Shown: positions 1 to 6,467, counted from the stretch's first letter. The stretch is 16,261 nt of DNA from DASZIT01 sp035948855 (GCA_035948855.1 DASZIT010000145.1:1-16261), one strand, 5' to 3'. The notes: generated by a model not told the origin, from the sequence alone. Numbers and translations: made by a program.

Positions 1-341
1 ACGGGGGCATCTTCAGTTTCGGTGACGCCGTCTTCTACGGCTCGACCGGTGGCATCACCCTCGCCAAACCCATCGTCGGCATGGCCCCGACCACCGATGG
101 CCTCGGCTACTGGCTGGTGGCGTCCGACGGGGGCATCTTCAGTTTCGGTGACGCCGTCTTCTACGGCTCGACCGGTGGCATCACCTTGGCCAAACCCATC
201 GCCGGCATGGCTTCGACCACCGATGGCCTCGGCTACTGGCTGGTGGCGTCCGACGGGGGCATCTTCAGTTTCGGTGACGCCGTCTTCTACGGCTCGACCG
301 GTGGCATCACTCTGGCCAAACCCATCGTCGGCATGGCCCCC
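1..341 (+). repeat. 126-bp tandem repeat, about 2.7 copies
   Basis: Copies begin at 1, 127 and 253, each starting acgggggcatcttcag, giving a period of exactly 126 bp (42 codons). By hand count, copies 1 and 2 differ at about 5 of 126 positions, all clustered in the linker around 55-95. The third copy stops after about 90 bp, where the gene ends. The reading frame is kept. The array continues upstream out of the window. Confidence 0.95.
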
Positions 342-347
342 GGATAA
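1..347 (+). CDS. Repeat-rich Acidimicrobiia-type surface/secreted protein (3' end, partial)
   Basis: Only the C-terminus is present; the reading frame is open from base 3 to the TAA at 345-347. The protein consists of a 42-residue repeat with the core GYWLVASDGGIFSFGDA, followed by FYGSTGG and a linker ending KPIVGMAP. About 2.7 copies are visible, and it ends MAPG. I associate this repeat with large extracellular proteins of Acidimicrobiia, where it forms aromatic/glycine-rich beta-type units. Its biochemical role is not established to my knowledge. The repeat is nearly identical at the DNA level, which indicates recent duplication or gene conversion. The N-terminus, and any signal peptide or catalytic domain, lie outside the window, so function cannot be assigned. 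Confidence 0.85.
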   Translation, partial: GGIFSFGDAVFYGSTGGITLAKPIVGMAPTTDGLGYWLVASDGGIFSFGDAVFYGSTGGITLAKPIAGMASTTDGLGYWLVASDGGIFSFGDAVFYGSTGGITLAKPIVGMAPG

Positions 348-350
348 CCA

Positions 351-373
351 GCCGGCGGCTTGACGCGGCCGGC
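351..373 (+). terminator. Possible terminator hairpin after the repeat gene
   Basis: GCCGGC at 351-356 pairs with GCCGGC at 368-373 around an 11-nt loop, 3 nt after the TAA. A second weak dyad lies at 391-395/403-407 (CCGGG/CCCGG). There is no U-tract, so this is a guess from position. Confidence 0.3.
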
Positions 374-429
374 GCTTCCTGAACCGACCGCCGGGTCAGG
401 GGCCCGGATGGGGGATCAGGCTCCTGCCC

Positions 430-443
430 TACGCTTTGCGAGA
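430..443 (+). promoter_or_regulatory. Candidate -10 element of a leaderless MFS transcript
   Basis: TACGCT (430-435) fits the actinobacterial TAnnnT -10 pattern and lies 8 nt before the A of the ATG at 443. No Shine-Dalgarno sequence is visible upstream of that ATG. A transcript starting at or next to the start codon would explain both facts. No clear -35 box is seen. Confidence 0.4.
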
Positions 444-1963
444 TGACCAGAGTCGAGGCGGTGAGCAGACCGACGGGCCGGGCCGAGGCGCCCACTCGTG
501 CGCACTGGTGGATTCTGGTCATCATCGCCGGGGCCCAGCTGATGGTGGTGCTCGACTCCACCATCATGATCATCGCTCTCCCCTCGGCCCAGCGTTCGTT
601 GGGTTTCTCCAACGTCGACCGGCAGTGGGTGGTGACCGCCTACACGTTGGGGTTCGGTGGCTTGCTTCTGTTGGGGGGTCGGATCAGCGACATGATCGGG
701 CCCAAGCGGACGCTGATGATCGGGGTGGTGGGCTTCGCGGCGGCGTCGGCCCTGGGTGGAGCCGCGCAGACGACCGCCATGCTGCTTGGGGCCCGGGCGT
801 TGCAAGGAGCCTTCGGGGCTGTCTTGGCTCCGTCGGTGCTCTCACTCCTCACCACCACCTTCACCGACCCTCGTGAGCGGGGGCGGGCGTTCGGGATCTA
901 TGCCTCGATCGCCATCGCCGGGGCGGCCTTCGGGCTCATCCTGGGCGGTTTCCTCACCCAATATCTCGACTGGCGTTGGTGCCTGTACGTGAACCTGCCC
1001 ATCGCCGCCCTGGTCGCCATCGGCACCTTCACCATGATCCCGAAGCGCGCCGGCAACTCGGGAGTCCGGCTGGACATACCCGGGACGATTCTCGGGTGTG
1101 GCGGGTTGGTGGCCATTGTCTACGGGCTCGGTGAAGCCGCCGCCGATGGCTGGAGTTCCTCCCAGGTGGTCGTCCCCCTCATCGTCGCAGTGGTCGCGCT
1201 CTCGCTGTTCGCGCTGGTGCAGTCGAAGGTATCGAGCCCGCTCCTGCCGTTGCGGATCCTGATGAACCGCAATCGGGCCGGCTCCTTCCTCGGGATTGTG
1301 TTGGCCGTGCTCGGCATGTTCGGCACCTTCCTCTTTCTCACTTATCTGCTCCAGAACGTCGATCACTTCTCCCCGCTCAAGACCGGGGTCCTCTTCCTTC
1401 CGCTGATGGCCACCAACGGGCTGGCCGCCACCCAGCTGGCCAGCCGGCTCATGCCCCATTTGCGCACCCGGCTGTTGGTGGTCCCGGGCCTGCTGCTCGC
1501 CGCCGTCGGCCTGGCCCTGCTGTCCCGGGTGACACCACAAGCTGCCTATGTCAGCCATGTCCTCCCGACCGAACTGTTGCTCGGGCTCGGGCTCGGCATC
1601 GCCATGGTTCCCCTGATCAGCACCGCCACCAACAACGCTGAACCCCGGGATGTGGGCATCACGTCAGCCGCGACCAACACCTCCCAGCAGGTCGGCGCCT
1701 CGGTCGGTACCGCATTGCTCAACACCATCGCCGCCACCGCGTCGGCGGCCTATCTGGCCACCCATGTTCGGCACCCGGGTGTGGTGGCGCAAGCGACGGT
1801 GCACGGATTCGCCATCGCCAGCTGGTGGGCGGCAGGGTCGCTGGTACTGGCCGCGGTGGTCACCGGCATCTTGATCGATGCCCACCCGGGTCAGGAGAGG
1901 AGACAGACTGACCTGGCCGTCGGCGAGGGTGGGCGAGCGGTGAGCGCAATGGCTGACGGCTGA
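443..1963 (+). CDS. MFS drug:H+ antiporter, DHA2 (EmrB/QacA) family, 14 TM
   Basis: This 506-aa integral membrane transporter probably exports drugs, toxic metabolites or organic anions by proton antiport. The length fits 14-TM DHA2 proteins. Visible motifs are LDSTIMIIALP in TM1 (residues 37-47), motif A GGRISDMIGPKR after TM2 (78-89), the glycine/alanine-rich antiporter motif C region in TM5 (about 151-171), and DWRWCLYVNLP (176-186), which is typical of the family. The C-terminus is a hydrophilic tail rich in charged residues. The ATG at 443 was chosen because it puts TM1 after a short 20-residue cytoplasmic leader. The stop TGA shares its A with the ATG of the next gene, so the two are translationally coupled. 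The substrate cannot be read from the sequence. Confidence 0.92.
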   Translation: MTRVEAVSRPTGRAEAPTRAHWWILVIIAGAQLMVVLDSTIMIIALPSAQRSLGFSNVDRQWVVTAYTLGFGGLLLLGGRISDMIGPKRTLMIGVVGFAAASALGGAAQTTAMLLGARALQGAFGAVLAPSVLSLLTTTFTDPRERGRAFGIYASIAIAGAAFGLILGGFLTQYLDWRWCLYVNLPIAALVAIGTFTMIPKRAGNSGVRLDIPGTILGCGGLVAIVYGLGEAAADGWSSSQVVVPLIVAVVALSLFALVQSKVSSPLLPLRILMNRNRAGSFLGIVLAVLGMFGTFLFLTYLLQNVDHFSPLKTGVLFLPLMATNGLAATQLASRLMPHLRTRLLVVPGLLLAAVGLALLSRVTPQAAYVSHVLPTELLLGLGLGIAMVPLISTATNNAEPRDVGITSAATNTSQQVGASVGTALLNTIAATASAAYLATHVRHPGVVAQATVHGFAIASWWAAGSLVLAAVVTGILIDAHPGQERRQTDLAVGEGGRAVSAMADG

Positions 1964-3312
1964 TGGAGATACCCGAGACCCACTACGCCCGAAGACGAGG
2001 ACTCCACATCGGCTACCAGGTGTGGGGTGACGGCCCGGTGGACATCCTGGATCTCGGCTCCGGGACCTTCATCTCCATCGATGAGACCGGCGACCAGCCC
2101 CGGTGGCTTCGCTATACCGAGCGGCTCGCGGCCTGCGGTCGGGTCATTCGGTTCGACGCCAGCGGGACCGGGTTGTCGGACACTCCGGCCGATTTGGACG
2201 AGCTGAGTTTCGAGGCCTGGGTGGATGACGCGGTTGCGGTGATGGACGAGGTGGGGTCGAGCCGAGCGGTGGTGCTGGCGAATTCAGGATCGTTGGCGCT
2301 CATTTTGGCGACTAAATACCCAGAGCGAATCGAGTCGCTGGTCATGGTCAACGCCTCGGCCCGGCTCATGGAGGCGGATGACTATCCGATCGGTGTCCCC
2401 TACGAGTTGATGGAGGAATTCCGGGCCGGGCTCGACCCTGACCACCCCGGCCAGGGGAGCGAGGATCTGACTGATCTGCGAATTTTTGCCCCCAGCGCCG
2501 CCGACGACCCTGACTTCCAACGCTGGTGGGCTCGGGCGTCGAGACGCGGTGCGGCTCCGGCAACATCGGCGGTGCTGGGGTTGCTCATCGCCCAGGCCGA
2601 CTACCGTCATCTCCTCCCCAGGGTTGCGGCACCCACTTTGGTGCTGCACCGGCAGGACGCGCTGGCGCCGAGCGTCGAGCACGGTCAGTACATCGCCGAC
2701 CGTATTCCCGGGGCCCGCTTCGTTGCGCTCCCCGGGGACGACGTGCTCCCGTACACCGGGGACATCGATGCACTCGTCGACGAGATTCAGGAGTTCGTCA
2801 CCGGGGAGCGCTACCATCCCGGGCCCGACCGGGTCCTCGCCACCATCCTCTTCACTGACATCGTCGACTCCACCGCCAACGCCGCCCGAATGGGCGACCG
2901 CCGTTGGACCCAGGTACTGGTCGATCACGACGGGCTGGTGCGCCGTCAGCTGGAGCGTTTTGGCGGCCGGTTCGTGAAGGACACCGGTGACGGCCTGCTT
3001 GCCACCTTCGACAGCCCGGCCCGAGCCATACGGTGCGCGTTGGCCCTCCGCGACGGCGCCGGCCATCTCGGCATCCAGATGCGGGCCGGGTTGCATGCCG
3101 GGGAGATCGAGCGGAGAGGCGAAGACGTCGGCGGGATCGCCGTGCACGTCGCCGCCCGGGTGGCGGCCACCGCCGGGACCGGTGAGGTGCTGGTGTCCAA
3201 CACCGTCGTCGACCTGGTGGAGGGAGCGGGGATCGCCTTTGCCGATCGGGGCGCGCATACCCTCAAAGGGGTGCCCGATCCCCGTCGGCTCTGGGCGGTC
3301 ACCGGGGCGTAG
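1963..3312 (+). CDS. Alpha/beta-hydrolase-class III adenylate cyclase fusion (Rv1900c/LipJ-like)
   Basis: The 449-aa protein has an N-terminal alpha/beta-hydrolase domain (about 1-280) and a C-terminal class III nucleotide cyclase domain (about 290-447). This is the architecture of M. tuberculosis Rv1900c (LipJ). In the cyclase, LFTDIVDST carries the first metal Asp (D299), FVKDTGDGLLATF the second (D343) with K339 as probable purine-specifying Lys, and GIAVHVAARV ends in the transition-state Arg (R399); the usual Asn is His395. Cyclic AMP synthesis is therefore plausible. The hydrolase domain looks degenerate: the nucleophile elbow is ANSGS (S108) instead of GxSxG, and the usual DHLPW motif reads DDVLPY, so the catalytic His is Val261. 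It may serve as a ligand sensor. There is no TM segment or signal peptide, so it is probably cytosolic. The start overlaps the MFS stop as TGATG and no Shine-Dalgarno is apparent, suggesting reinitiation. Confidence 0.88.
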   Translation: MEIPETHYARRRGLHIGYQVWGDGPVDILDLGSGTFISIDETGDQPRWLRYTERLAACGRVIRFDASGTGLSDTPADLDELSFEAWVDDAVAVMDEVGSSRAVVLANSGSLALILATKYPERIESLVMVNASARLMEADDYPIGVPYELMEEFRAGLDPDHPGQGSEDLTDLRIFAPSAADDPDFQRWWARASRRGAAPATSAVLGLLIAQADYRHLLPRVAAPTLVLHRQDALAPSVEHGQYIADRIPGARFVALPGDDVLPYTGDIDALVDEIQEFVTGERYHPGPDRVLATILFTDIVDSTANAARMGDRRWTQVLVDHDGLVRRQLERFGGRFVKDTGDGLLATFDSPARAIRCALALRDGAGHLGIQMRAGLHAGEIERRGEDVGGIAVHVAARVAATAGTGEVLVSNTVVDLVEGAGIAFADRGAHTLKGVPDPRRLWAVTGA

Positions 3313-3342
3313 GCGACTTCCACGCTCCGCCCGGACTCCCGA

Positions 3343-3356
3343 TAGCCTTGGCTCGG
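3343..3356 (+). promoter_or_regulatory. Candidate -10 of a leaderless microprotein transcript
   Basis: TAGCCT (3343-3348) matches TAnnnT and lies 8 nt before the GTG at 3356, the same spacing seen before the MFS gene. No Shine-Dalgarno precedes the GTG. The -35 is not clear. Confidence 0.35.
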
Positions 3357-3457
3357 TGTTCAAACTCCTGAGATGGCTGGTGCTGGTCGGCCTGGCTTTG
3401 GCGGTGGTCGAATCACTGCCCGACCTGGCCCGTTATCTCAAGATTCGCCAGATGTAG
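3356..3457 (+). CDS. 33-aa membrane microprotein, DUF6893-like
   Basis: A GTG-started ORF of 33 residues. It begins with FKLLRWLVLVGLALAVVES (one predicted TM helix, residues about 4-18) and ends LPDLARYLKIRQM, a basic amphipathic tail. The pattern of a short TM helix followed by SLPDxxRYLKIRxM matches, from memory, small actinobacterial proteins grouped as DUF6893. Their function is unknown. It follows the cyclase gene by 43 nt and could have its own leaderless promoter. Its last 20 bp overlap the end of the opposite-strand gene at 3438. It is easy to miss because of its length and GTG start. The conserved-looking tail is the main support. Confidence 0.65.
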   Translation: MFKLLRWLVLVGLALAVVESLPDLARYLKIRQM

Positions 3458-3713
3458 CCTCGCCGGGCCGGATCACGCTGCGGACGCGGCTGAGCACGTC
3501 CTGGATGCTGATCGGTTGGTCGGGCTCGGTTGAGAGGCGTTTTCCCAATTCCTGTAAAGCGAAGCCCGCGTGGGAACGCAAGGCGGCCAGCAGGTCTCCG
3601 ACCTCTTCCGAGTCTTTGACCGCCTTGAGCGCCGCAATCACTTCATCGAGCCCCTCGCCCCCCGCCCGACCACCGGCAAAATACCCGACCGCGAAAGCCA
3701 AGAGTACGCCCAT
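3438..3713 (-). CDS. 91-aa hypothetical protein with N-terminal membrane segment
   Basis: The family is not recognised. The protein starts with a hydrophobic, glycine-rich stretch, GVLLAFAVGYFAGGRAG (residues 2-18), which is probably a single membrane anchor. A predicted helical segment follows (about 22-60, with DEVIAALKAVKDSEEVGDLL), then a hydrophilic C-terminus. The start is well supported: AAAGGAG (complement of 3720-3726) lies 6 nt before the ATG. It is 32 nt downstream of the YceI-family gene on the same strand, so the two probably form an operon. Its 3' end overlaps the microprotein gene by 20 bp, tail to tail. Glycine-rich anchors of this kind are common in small actinobacterial membrane-associated proteins, but no function can be inferred. 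Confidence 0.75.
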   Translation of the reverse strand: MGVLLAFAVGYFAGGRAGGEGLDEVIAALKAVKDSEEVGDLLAALRSHAGFALQELGKRLSTEPDQPISIQDVLSRVRSVIRPGEATSGES

Positions 3714-3745
3714 CGATTGCTCCTTTGGGTTCCGATCGTAGAAGC

Positions 3746-4252
3746 CTATGCCTCGGCTTCGAGATGCATCTCGATCTCCACGTCCGGATAGATCTTCAGC
3801 ATGAAGGTGGACGGCACCCCCAGTTCGAATTCGCGGATGTCGATCACCTGCTTCCCTTGCACAATCACCGTCCCGGGGGTGGAGAGATTCGCGGTCACCG
3901 TCCCGTTGATGTTCCTCGTCACTCCGTGGAAGGTGACGGTTCCGCTCAACTCGTATTGGTCGGACTCTCCGATCCGGGTCGATGCCATCAATTCCACCGT
4001 GGCAATGGGAAACCGGCGGGCATCGACCCGTCGCATGATCTCCGCGTCATAGAGGACGTTCCCCGAGGTCAAGGTGCCCAGCGGGATCTCGAGCCGGGAA
4101 GTCATGTTCTCGTCGAACACCAGAGCCCCGTCGGACACCTGAAGTCCGAAGGCCCCGTCCACGCTTTCCGTCACAAAGGTGATCGGACCAACATTCGAGC
4201 GGGCTCTGACGATCACGGCCGAGCGGCTCGCCGCCACACGGAAGTGCCTCAT
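3746..4252 (-). CDS. YceI-family protein (lipocalin-like isoprenoid/lipid-binding fold)
   Basis: The 168-aa product begins MRHFRVAASRSAVIVRARSN. Its pattern matches the YceI-like domain: an N-terminal strand, a central helix region with NVLYDAEIMRRVDARRFP (a family-type DxxM...DxxxFP motif, about residues 63-80), then TVTFHGVTRNI and a C-terminal strand ELGVPSTFMLKIYPDVEIEM. YceI proteins form an extended lipocalin-like beta-barrel that binds polyisoprenoids or other amphiphiles. No signal peptide is seen here, so it is probably cytosolic, as in many actinobacterial homologues. The ATG at 4252 was preferred to an in-frame ATG at 4435 because the 61 residues between them do not resemble the family or any domain, and 168 aa is the usual size. 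The Shine-Dalgarno is weak (AGAAGG about 10 nt upstream). It is co-directional with the 91-aa gene downstream. Confidence 0.85.
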   Translation of the reverse strand: MRHFRVAASRSAVIVRARSNVGPITFVTESVDGAFGLQVSDGALVFDENMTSRLEIPLGTLTSGNVLYDAEIMRRVDARRFPIATVELMASTRIGESDQYELSGTVTFHGVTRNINGTVTANLSTPGTVIVQGKQVIDIREFELGVPSTFMLKIYPDVEIEMHLEAEA

Positions 4253-4584
4253 GGTGCCTACGCCTTCTGGCAATGGTCCTACCCCCGTGTATGCCCTGGT
4301 GACCTGCGATGATGCCCAATTCCCACTGGACTCTTGCCCTCCCACCCTAGTGGCACCCCCGGAGCCGATCGTCGATATGGGCAGCCAGGAATGGTGGGAA
4401 GAATCTGTCAGAACTCCGTTGAATGCCGGTGTCATCGCGGGTTATGTCCTGCCGAACCGCCGGACCTCGCCCGGCACCGTTGACGGCGTCGGCCATCGAA
4501 CGGGCCACGATCAGAGTGATCCTCACCATGTCAGAACTCATCCAGACCCCATCGACCCCCGCCACCCCATCCTAGGAACTGGCA
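4253..4584. other. Non-coding gap between divergent YceI and sulfatase genes
   Basis: About 330 bp without a convincing gene. It is less GC-rich than its surroundings. Open frames cross it on both strands, but they show neither family similarity nor the strong third-position GC bias of the neighbouring genes. A stretch on the minus strand starting near 4529 (MVRITLIVARS) faintly resembles a dihydrofolate-reductase N-terminus but does not continue. The promoter of the YceI operon should lie here; I could not identify a clear one. Confidence 0.5.
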
Positions 4585-4592
4585 TATAGACT
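4583..4592 (+). promoter_or_regulatory. Weak candidate -10 for the sulfatase transcript
   Basis: CATATAGACT contains TATAGA (4585-4590) and TAGACT (4587-4592), the only AT-rich -10-like stretch upstream of the structured leader. No good -35 lies 16-18 bp upstream. If used, transcription would start near 4598 and give a leader of about 95 nt. Confidence 0.3.
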
Positions 4593-4598
4593 GTCAAT

Positions 4599-4672
4599 TG
4601 TTTACCGAGGGCGGCATGCTCGTTGAGCAGTTGGCCCTCGGCCCAGACTCTCTGGGGTAAACAGTAATTACC
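4599..4672 (+). promoter_or_regulatory. Structured leader/operator region upstream of the sulfatase
   Basis: Several dyads are packed here. An inverted repeat TGTTTACC (4599-4606) / GGTAAACA (4656-4663) encloses a hairpin with perfect 8-bp outer arms, CCGAGGGC (4605-4612) and GCCCTCGG (4634-4641), and a 5-bp inner stem TGCTC/GAGCA (4617-4621/4625-4629). A second hairpin follows directly, CCCAGA-ctc-TCTGGG (4642-4656). The right arm of the outer repeat also forms GGTAA-N7-TTACC (4656-4672). The Shine-Dalgarno GGAGGG (4677-4682) follows. This could be a regulator-binding site or a structured 5' UTR. The arms are seen directly; the function is inference. Confidence 0.5.
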
Positions 4673-4692
4673 GGTTGGAGGGAACCACCGAC

Positions 4693-6318
4693 ATGGCCCG
4701 CAACATCTTGTTCATCACCAGCGATCAACAACGGTATGACTCGTTGGGGTGCAACGGCGGGACCGTCGCCCGCACCCCGGTGATCGACGCCCTGGCTGCG
4801 GACGGCGTGAACTATCAGCGGGCGTACAACCAGAACACCGTATGCATGCCCGCTCGTTCGACCATGCTCACCGGGCAGTACCCGCGAACCCATGGGGTGA
4901 TCGCCAACGGCGTACCCCTCCCGACCGACGCCCCCAGTATCGCCGCCTACCTCGGCGAAAAGGGCGGCTATCGAACGGCGCTGCTGGGCAAGGCTCACTT
5001 CGAGCCCGGATTTGATTTGGGCGGCAAGTGGGAGGAGAACAACCGGGCCCGGCGGGGCGATATCGGGTCGTGGCGCGGCTTTGACCGGTCGATCCAGGCC
5101 ATGCACACCGCGGCGGTCACCATGCCCTCCTTCGACGGGGGTTCCCCCCGGGTGGTGCCGATCGCCCACTATGGACGCTGGTTGGTCGACAACCACCCTG
5201 AATACGTCGATGGGTTCGCCAATCTGCTGTCGGCCGAAGGTGGCGGCGACACCGGGGCGCCGGAAACCGCCAACAACCCCATCCCCACCGCCTACTACCA
5301 CACCGACTGGGTTGCCGATCAGGCCGTCGACTGGCTCGGCTCCCTCGATGACGCTGCCCCGTGGTTCTGTTGGGTGAGCTTCCCCGACCCCCATCATCCC
5401 TGGGACCCCCCGTCGTCGGAGCTGAACCGGGTCCCGTGGCAGGACCTGTCGTTGCCACCCGGCCACCCGGGGTCCGATGAGGAAATTCGCCGCATCCTGG
5501 GGACCAAACCGGCCCATTGGTTGGGCTACTACGAGGGCAACTGGCGCAACCGGGAGGGCGGGCCGGCCCACTTCGTGCCGTCGTCACTCACCAACGATCA
5601 GATCCGGGAAGTCAACGCCAAGACCCATGTCATGAACGAGCTCATCGACCAGGCGTGCGGGCGGATACTCGCCAAGATCGCCGCCCTGGGCTGGGACTCG
5701 GACACCGATGTGATCTTCACGACCGACCACGGGGAGCTCCAGGGCGACATGGGCTTGTTGTACAAGGGCCCGTTCCACGTGGACGCGCTGATGCGGTTGC
5801 CGCTGGTGTGGCGGCCGGCGCCCTCGGCCGGGGTTTCGCCGGGCGTCGTTCCCGAACCGGTGGGTGGGGTCGACCTCGCCCCCACCTTCTGTGCCATTGC
5901 CGGCCTTCCCGTCCCGGAATGGATGGAAGGCCAGCCGCTCCCCCAGTCGTCGGCGGAGGCCACCACCCAACAACGCCAGCGGGCGCTGTGCGAGTGGGAC
6001 AGCCAGTTTCCGGGATACGGCATGCACCTGAGGTCGATTGTGCAGGATGGATGGCTCTGCACCGTCTATGAGGAGAGCACCGACGGGAAGCCCAACGGCC
6101 TCGAAAAGGTGATGGGTGACGCTGCCCTGCGACCGAACGGAATCCATTACCAGGGCGACGAAGGTGAGCTCTATCGCCTCGATGACGACCCCTGGCAGTG
6201 GGAGAACCGTTGGGACGAGCCGTCCATGCGGAGTGCGCGCGACGACCTGGTCGCCGATCTCTACGCCTCGTTGCCGGAGGGCCGGAGCCAGCCTCTCGAA
6301 GTCGAAGCCCCAGCCTGA
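4693..6318 (+). CDS. Sulfatase (formylglycine-dependent, alkaline-phosphatase superfamily)
   Basis: The 541-aa enzyme hydrolyses sulfate esters (or possibly phosphonate/phosphate monoesters) of an unknown organic substrate. The signature C51-M-P-A-R55 (in NTVCMPARSTMLTG) is the Cys-type sulfatase motif, whose Cys is converted to formylglycine by a separate enzyme not encoded in this window. Metal-site residues include D11 (ITSDQQRYD) and D345-H346 (FTTDHGELQGDMG). K100 (LLGKAHFEP), H234/H235 (FPDPHHPWD) and K358 fit conserved active-site positions. No signal peptide is visible, so it should be cytosolic, unlike many secreted sulfatases. The ATG at 4693 is preferred to an upstream in-frame TTG at 4675 because the latter overlaps the Shine-Dalgarno GGAGGG (4677-4682) and MARNILFITSDQQ is a natural family N-terminus. 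It stands alone between dyad-rich gaps, suggesting independent control. Confidence 0.9.
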   Translation: MARNILFITSDQQRYDSLGCNGGTVARTPVIDALAADGVNYQRAYNQNTVCMPARSTMLTGQYPRTHGVIANGVPLPTDAPSIAAYLGEKGGYRTALLGKAHFEPGFDLGGKWEENNRARRGDIGSWRGFDRSIQAMHTAAVTMPSFDGGSPRVVPIAHYGRWLVDNHPEYVDGFANLLSAEGGGDTGAPETANNPIPTAYYHTDWVADQAVDWLGSLDDAAPWFCWVSFPDPHHPWDPPSSELNRVPWQDLSLPPGHPGSDEEIRRILGTKPAHWLGYYEGNWRNREGGPAHFVPSSLTNDQIREVNAKTHVMNELIDQACGRILAKIAALGWDSDTDVIFTTDHGELQGDMGLLYKGPFHVDALMRLPLVWRPAPSAGVSPGVVPEPVGGVDLAPTFCAIAGLPVPEWMEGQPLPQSSAEATTQQRQRALCEWDSQFPGYGMHLRSIVQDGWLCTVYEESTDGKPNGLEKVMGDAALRPNGIHYQGDEGELYRLDDDPWQWENRWDEPSMRSARDDLVADLYASLPEGRSQPLEVEAPA

Positions 6319-6339
6319 CGGCCGGGCACCCGGGCCGTC
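6317..6339 (+). terminator. Probable terminator hairpin overlapping the sulfatase stop
   Basis: GACGGCC (6317-6323) pairs with GGCCGTC (6333-6339). The stem continues inward as GGG/CCC with one bulged G, closing on a 2-nt CA, so the tip is strained. The left arm begins inside the TGA. No U-tract follows, as is common in high-GC genomes. Confidence 0.45.
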
Positions 6340-6345
6340 TGGCGG

Positions 6346-6357
6346 CGGGACGTCCCG
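6346..6357. repeat. 12-bp perfect palindrome CGGGACGTCCCG
   Basis: A self-complementary 12-mer in the sulfatase-flavoenzyme gap, between the terminator-like hairpin and the 19-bp palindrome. It could be a regulator half-site pair or chance in GC-rich DNA. Confidence 0.35.
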
Positions 6358-6381
6358 GCGATGTGGACGCCGAACGCGCCC

Positions 6382-6400
6382 CCCGGTCAGACTGACCGGG
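6382..6400. promoter_or_regulatory. 19-bp perfect palindrome, candidate operator
   Basis: CCCGGTCAGACTGACCGGG has two 9-bp arms around a single central A, 68 bp before the flavoenzyme ATG. With a one-base centre it is a poor RNA hairpin but a good DNA site for a dimeric repressor, for example a TetR-type protein. No regulator gene is present in the window. Confidence 0.5.
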
Positions 6401-6467
6401 TTGGCCGCCCGACAAGCCGCTCCCACCGGGGATACGGCACCGGCGGCTGGACCAGGAAGAAGAGGCC

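Noticed and set aside
22..363. 113-aa repeat-containing ORF in a second frame of the tandem repeat
   Set aside because: It is open only because the 126-bp period is a multiple of 3. Its Pro/Ser-rich translation has no family resemblance, and the GYWLVASDGG frame is the real one.
842..1558. 238-aa minus-strand ORF within the MFS gene
   Set aside because: Gln/Gly/Glu-rich antisense reading of a transporter with clear TM pattern; no recognisable domain.
4253..4435. 61-residue N-terminal extension of the YceI protein
   Set aside because: No similarity to the YceI fold, no signal peptide, and the shorter product has the normal family length.
4347..4529. Minus-strand ORF beginning MVRITLIVARS, reminiscent of a dihydrofolate reductase start
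   Set aside because: The resemblance covers about 11 residues only, then codon bias and sequence pattern dissolve. It may be a decayed remnant or chance; a protein search of the 61 residues would decide.
4675..4692. TTG start at 4675 for the sulfatase
   Set aside because: It overlaps the Shine-Dalgarno GGAGGG that serves the ATG at 4693.
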